64,000 bases of DNA, taken from assembly GCA_029253585.1 (NCBI GenBank), contig JAQWZF010000036.1:1-64000 (forward strand), read 5' to 3'. The notes beneath the pieces were generated by a model. That model saw only the letters and a program-made list of their open reading frames with translations, was not told where the DNA came from and searched no databases. This DNA comes from Gammaproteobacteria bacterium (GTDB lineage Bacteria > Pseudomonadota > Gammaproteobacteria > Pseudomonadales > Pseudohongiellaceae). Made by a program: the position numbers and the translations under genes. Numbering within the stretch: position 1 is the stretch's first letter; each line of letters begins with the position of its first letter. Of the stretch, positions 60,635 through 64,000 are shown one piece after another.

Positions 60635-61120
60635 CTACAGAGTCTGAGAGTGTTTTGAGATACCTGCACCTGTTGCGAGGTGCTTGTTGAGCCTCGATTC
60701 TATCGCGCGGCGAAGCCGTCGATCAGTCTTGTGAAACTGCAAGCCTATGCCCCTACTTTTCCCCTCGCGGAAGCTCACTGGCATTACCCAGGCCACTGTT
60801 GCGAGGGTACAAAATTTTCACATGCGCCCGGCAACCGCAACACAAGGCAAACGATGTCAATGAATTGATAAGTCTCTAGCAACTTACTGGTTCAGTCTCC
60901 TGCGCCTTCAACACTTACTGTTCCTTCCGAGTTTCCTGTTCACCTACTTCCTAGAGCTCCAATATGAGGCCGTGCAACAGAGATGAAAAGCCCGCCATTG
61001 TTTAAGAATGGCATATACGACATCTGCAATACACTAAGGCTGTCGATACGCACAGAGAGTATTCGGATTTGAGGATTGCTGTCTGGGTTTATGATGATGG
61101 CTACAGTCCATTGCGGTGAT
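60635..61120 (-). pseudogene. pilZ: pilZ pseudogene (type IV pilus PilZ protein)
   Basis: Just downstream of holB, where intact pilZ normally sits, the reverse strand reads NPQIRILSVRIDSLSVLQMS and YMPFLNNGGLFISVARP. That frame stops at a TGA. After degraded sequence it resumes with VAWVMPVSFREGKSRGIGLQ and FHKTDRRLRRAIESRLNKHL, ending HSQTL and TAG at 60637-60635. These pieces match the start (RILSV, YMPF-NGGLFI), the V-W-P-GIG-QF core and the conserved end of PilZ. The middle is out of frame with several stops. PilZ supports type IV pilus biogenesis, so loss implies that the role is gone or redundant. Confidence 0.82.
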
Positions 61121-61157
61121 GTATTTAGCTACAACCGCAAGACTGTCTAAATGAAAT

Positions 61158-62216
61158 CTAGCTAAGTTCCAACTGACTCCATCGCCAGAGAATGGATTCC
61201 ATGATTAGCTGCGGATTTGGATTGCTTGCCGAAGCGAGTTGTTTTCTTGCCAGCTCAACTTCTGTATGGAACAGGGCAAGTGAACTGGCCACCGACTGAG
61301 TGACCTGTTGGTCGTTACTGGGTTTAAGTAGCGTGTACAAGCCTGCAAAGGCCGGGTCGTCTTCGCGCACCTCGCTTCCAGTCAAGCAGTATTTAATTAG
61401 TTTAGACAAGAAGGCTGACAAGTGCAGTAAAACATCTGATTCTCCAATTTTCGGAGTCAATGCCAGGGCTTGCTGCGTCGATTTTTTGCCTAACTTCATG
61501 TCGCAGATGCTCTGTAGAAACTGCGCTCTACCCTCCATCCAATCACCACCGGCTAGCCGTAACGCAGTAAGCGGCCTCATATCACTGGCTTCGAGAAGTG
61601 CTTCGATATTGCTTCTGCCAAGAATAGCTCCCAGCCAATTTTTAGCGACACTCGCTTGAGGTGTTTGGAAATTGAGCTTCTGACAGCGACTGCGAACGGT
61701 CGCCACTAACCGGCCAGGATGATCGGAGACAAGAAGCAGATGGGTCTGCTTGTTGGGCTCTTCCAAGGTCTTTAGCAGTGCATTGGCGGCATTGCCGTTG
61801 AGTAGATGAGCGTCCTGAACTATCGCAACTTTCGCTCCACCAGAATGACTGCTGCGTATCACAAATTCAGACAGCCAGCGTATCTGGTCGATCTTGATAT
61901 TCTTGCTACCCTCCTCCACTTCGATATGAACAATATCTGGGTGGTTGCCTGCGCAGCCTTTCAGGCAGTTAGCACACTCACCACAGGGAACCCTTACCTC
62001 TTTGCCCGCAACTTTTTTCGTAGTTGGCTTAAGACAGAGCATGGTTCTAGCGAAACTCTTCGCGAACAGAGATTTACCCAAGCCCGCACTACCTGCAAGC
62101 AAGTAGGCGTGTGCCAGCTGGCCTGCAGCGAGAGCACGGCTGAGCTGTGACCATTGTTCTAGCTGCCAAGGCAAAGGAGCGGCAAAGCTATCGGCTGAAA
62201 ACGTTGACTCATTCAT
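61158..62216 (-). CDS. holB: DNA polymerase III delta' subunit
   Basis: This 352-residue clamp-loader subunit has the P-loop-like GSAGLGKSLFAKSFA, the zinc module CGECANCLKGCAGNHPDIVH, and LLKTLEEPNKQTHLLLVSDH with the sensor region TVRSRCQKLNF. It follows tmk by 14 bases in the conserved mltG-tmk-holB order. Confidence 0.95.
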   Translation of the reverse strand: MNESTFSADSFAAPLPWQLEQWSQLSRALAAGQLAHAYLLAGSAGLGKSLFAKSFARTMLCLKPTTKKVAGKEVRVPCGECANCLKGCAGNHPDIVHIEVEEGSKNIKIDQIRWLSEFVIRSSHSGGAKVAIVQDAHLLNGNAANALLKTLEEPNKQTHLLLVSDHPGRLVATVRSRCQKLNFQTPQASVAKNWLGAILGRSNIEALLEASDMRPLTALRLAGGDWMEGRAQFLQSICDMKLGKKSTQQALALTPKIGESDVLLHLSAFLSKLIKYCLTGSEVREDDPAFAGLYTLLKPSNDQQVTQSVASSLALFHTEVELARKQLASASNPNPQLIMESILWRWSQLELS

Positions 62217-62230
62217 AGGCTGTTTTCACA

Positions 62231-62869
62231 TTATGCGAACTTCGCAAGCCCCTGTTTGAGGACCTTCAAGAGATCTAGTTTTACCTGTTCCAGCGGCTTC
62301 GACGCGTCGATTACTACGCAACGCTCCGGCTCCGCTTTCGCTATGTCCAAATATCCCTGTCTAACACGATGGAAAAAACTCTGCTGCTCCTGTTCGATTC
62401 TATCCAGCTCACCTCTATTACTGGCTCTTTCCATGCCTACCGACGGGTCTAGATCAAGGATAATGGTGAGATCTGGGCGCAGTGTTCCTTGCACCATGGT
62501 TTGCAGCTGTTCTATCTTTTCAATGCTCAGGCGGCGACCATAGCCTTGATAGGCGAAGGTTGCATCCGTAAAGCGGTCGCAGACTACCCACTTTCCAGCA
62601 GCAAGCGCTGGCTCTATCTTCGCTTCAAGATGTTGAGCGCGTGCGGCGAATATCAGCAACAGTTCGCTTAGCTCAGACATGGACTCGTCATGGACGGCCA
62701 GCAGAAGCTCGCGTATTTCCTCAGCAATTAGTGTTCCACCCGGCTCTCTGGTAAGAATATACTCAATTCCATTCTCTTCAAGATGCGCTGTGATGAACCC
62801 AATATTGGTGCTCTTGCCCACACCTTCTGCGCCTTCTAATGTTAGAAAGAGCCCGCGTTTATCTGCCAT
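62231..62869 (-). CDS. tmk: Thymidylate kinase
   Basis: This 212-residue kinase phosphorylates dTMP. The P-loop is LEGAEGVGKSTN, followed by the DRx motif CDRFTDATFAYQGYGR and the TREPGGT loop. Length and order match gammaproteobacterial Tmk. Confidence 0.96.
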   Translation of the reverse strand: MADKRGLFLTLEGAEGVGKSTNIGFITAHLEENGIEYILTREPGGTLIAEEIRELLLAVHDESMSELSELLLIFAARAQHLEAKIEPALAAGKWVVCDRFTDATFAYQGYGRRLSIEKIEQLQTMVQGTLRPDLTIILDLDPSVGMERASNRGELDRIEQEQQSFFHRVRQGYLDIAKAEPERCVVIDASKPLEQVKLDLLKVLKQGLAKFA

Positions 62870-62915
62870 ATCTTTAGTTACCCTTGGTATAGCCTACACC
62901 GATCAATGCGCTCAT

Positions 62916-63938
62916 TTAATTAGCAATCTGCAACTGATACTCGCGTACCGCAGCATTATGCTCATCCAGCGAGCGAGAAAAATGGTGACTGCCATCCCCC
63001 TTTGCAACGAAATACAAATAGTCAGTCTGTTCCGGATTCAACGCGGCTACTATCGATTCCTCTCCGCTAAGGGCTATCGGGGTTGGCGGCAGTCCATCGA
63101 TACGGTAAGTATTATAGGGAGTCTGCTCGGATAAATCTTCACGGCGAATATTTCCGGCGTATCGATCACCCATCCCATAGATCACGGTAGGGTCGGACTG
63201 CAAACGCATACCCAATTCCATACGACTGACGAAGACTGCCCCGATCAGGCCACGCTCGCTATTGCTGGCAGACTCCTTCTCTATTATCGACGCCATGGTG
63301 AGAGCTTCATATTGATCGGCATAGGGCAATTCGCCCAGGCGTGCTGCCCAGGCAGCGCTCAAGACTGTGTTCAATTTTTTACTGGCTCTTAGCAATAATT
63401 CTATATCTGAAGTGCCCTTCGTATAAAAATAAGTATCCGGGTAGAGCAGGCCTTCCGGGTTCTCGCGACCGAGGTTCATGCCCGCCGACACCTCGGCTAT
63501 ACTCAGCCCGACAAGACTCGGTACTAAATTGTCCGCGCTCCAGATAGCCTGCAGAGCTTGCTCAAAAGTCCAACCTTCGACCAGAGTTATTCGGTACTGC
63601 ACCGACTCACCGTTAACGATCTTAGCTAGTAGCTGAACCGGGGTAATCCCTGGCTGGAGCTCGTATTCACCGGTTCTAATACTATTCTCTACGCCCTGTA
63701 CTCTTGCCATTAGTTTGAAAATTGTCGGGCTGCGCAAAAAGCCAGCCTCCGCTAGTTCGGCTGCAACACGGGAGAGCGAACTACCGGCAACAATCTCTAT
63801 CTTTACCGGAGCCTGTGGCGCCGCACTATTAGCAGCCAGATCTATTTCCGCAAACAAGGCGCTATAGCCAATGGTTACCACACTGATAAAGATTGCTAGG
63901 GTCGTGGCCCCTACTATGAGAATATTGCGTATGTTCAT
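62916..63938 (-). CDS. mltG: Endolytic murein transglycosylase MltG
   Basis: This 340-residue protein has one N-terminal membrane helix (about residues 7-29), a LysM-like part (IEIVAGSSLSRVAAELAEAG) and the catalytic YceG domain with the active glutamate in MASIIEKES (about residues 216-224) and LQSDPTVIYGMG. It cuts nascent glycan strands and probably sets strand length. It lies 46 bases upstream of tmk. Confidence 0.95.
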   Translation of the reverse strand: MNIRNILIVGATTLAIFISVVTIGYSALFAEIDLAANSAAPQAPVKIEIVAGSSLSRVAAELAEAGFLRSPTIFKLMARVQGVENSIRTGEYELQPGITPVQLLAKIVNGESVQYRITLVEGWTFEQALQAIWSADNLVPSLVGLSIAEVSAGMNLGRENPEGLLYPDTYFYTKGTSDIELLLRASKKLNTVLSAAWAARLGELPYADQYEALTMASIIEKESASNSERGLIGAVFVSRMELGMRLQSDPTVIYGMGDRYAGNIRREDLSEQTPYNTYRIDGLPPTPIALSGEESIVAALNPEQTDYLYFVAKGDGSHHFSRSLDEHNAAVREYQLQIAN

Positions 63939-64000
63939 TTCAATTGTTGGCTCGGAATATCTCGTTCGCCCAGTCTATTGCAGCGCAGGTGTATTGACCT
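63935..64000 (-). other. Possible 3' end of the gene upstream of mltG (partial)
   Basis: One reverse frame is open from the window edge to a TGA (63937-63935) that overlaps the mltG ATG as ATGA, the usual sign of coupling. Another frame is open to a TGA slightly earlier. In many relatives pabC lies here, but too little sequence remains to confirm it. Confidence 0.25.

Overview
The window is a stretch of a gammaproteobacterial chromosome. The strongest evidence is a long block of housekeeping genes, purB-hflD-mnmA-nudJ ... cspD-clpS-clpA-infA-bpt-aat-trxB-ftsK-lolA-crcB-serS-cysG-tusEBCD-yccA (about 24.3-46 kb), whose content and order resemble the Pseudomonas arrangement. The mltG-tmk-holB(-pilZ) order at the right end fits the same conclusion. 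I cannot name a genus. No phage, insertion sequence or CRISPR array was found.

Layout. 0-5.4 kb is an accessory, fairly AT-rich segment. It holds two homologous membrane proteins that look like tandem duplications of the MotA/PomA stator membrane core without the cytoplasmic domain, a small ABM-fold protein, an isolated divergent flagellin and a membrane protein ending in a Fis-type helix-turn-helix. 5.5-18 kb mixes intact genes (NhaC-type antiporter, glpE, AbgT transporter, secreted epoxide hydrolase, argD) with clearly decayed ones (phnA/yjdM, a MerR-PAS-adenylate cyclase, a beta-propeller lipoprotein, msrA, a patatin). 18-24 kb carries a 5'-nucleotidase, a TauE/SafE permease, cysB, cysH (Fe-S APS-reductase type), thrH and pabB. 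24-46 kb is the conserved core, with moaCDE placed between nudJ and rluE. 46-52 kb holds tRNA-Ser(UGA), a decayed vWA-like fragment, a secreted esterase, a possible small RNA, prc and a stand-alone tyrosine recombinase. 52.6-56.1 kb is modABC with a promoter and ModE-type operator, plus modE facing it. 57-64 kb has gor, alkB, an L-2-hydroxyglutarate-oxidase-like gene, and mltG-tmk-holB followed by a ruined pilZ.

How the genes work together. Three themes recur. The first is sulfur handling: CysB, CysH, CysG and GlpE, with TusBCD-TusE relaying sulfur to MnmA for tRNA 2-thiouridine. The second is molybdenum: ModABC uptake, ModE control, and MoaC/D/E for molybdopterin. The third is the N-degron system: Bpt and Aat add leucine or phenylalanine, ClpS recognises the substrate, and ClpA unfolds it.

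The most distinctive results are the paired mini-stator proteins at the left edge and the number of pseudogenes (at least seven). These pseudogenes carry nonsense and active-site changes as well as frameshifts, while the neighbouring core genes are clean, so real gene decay is a better explanation than poor sequence.
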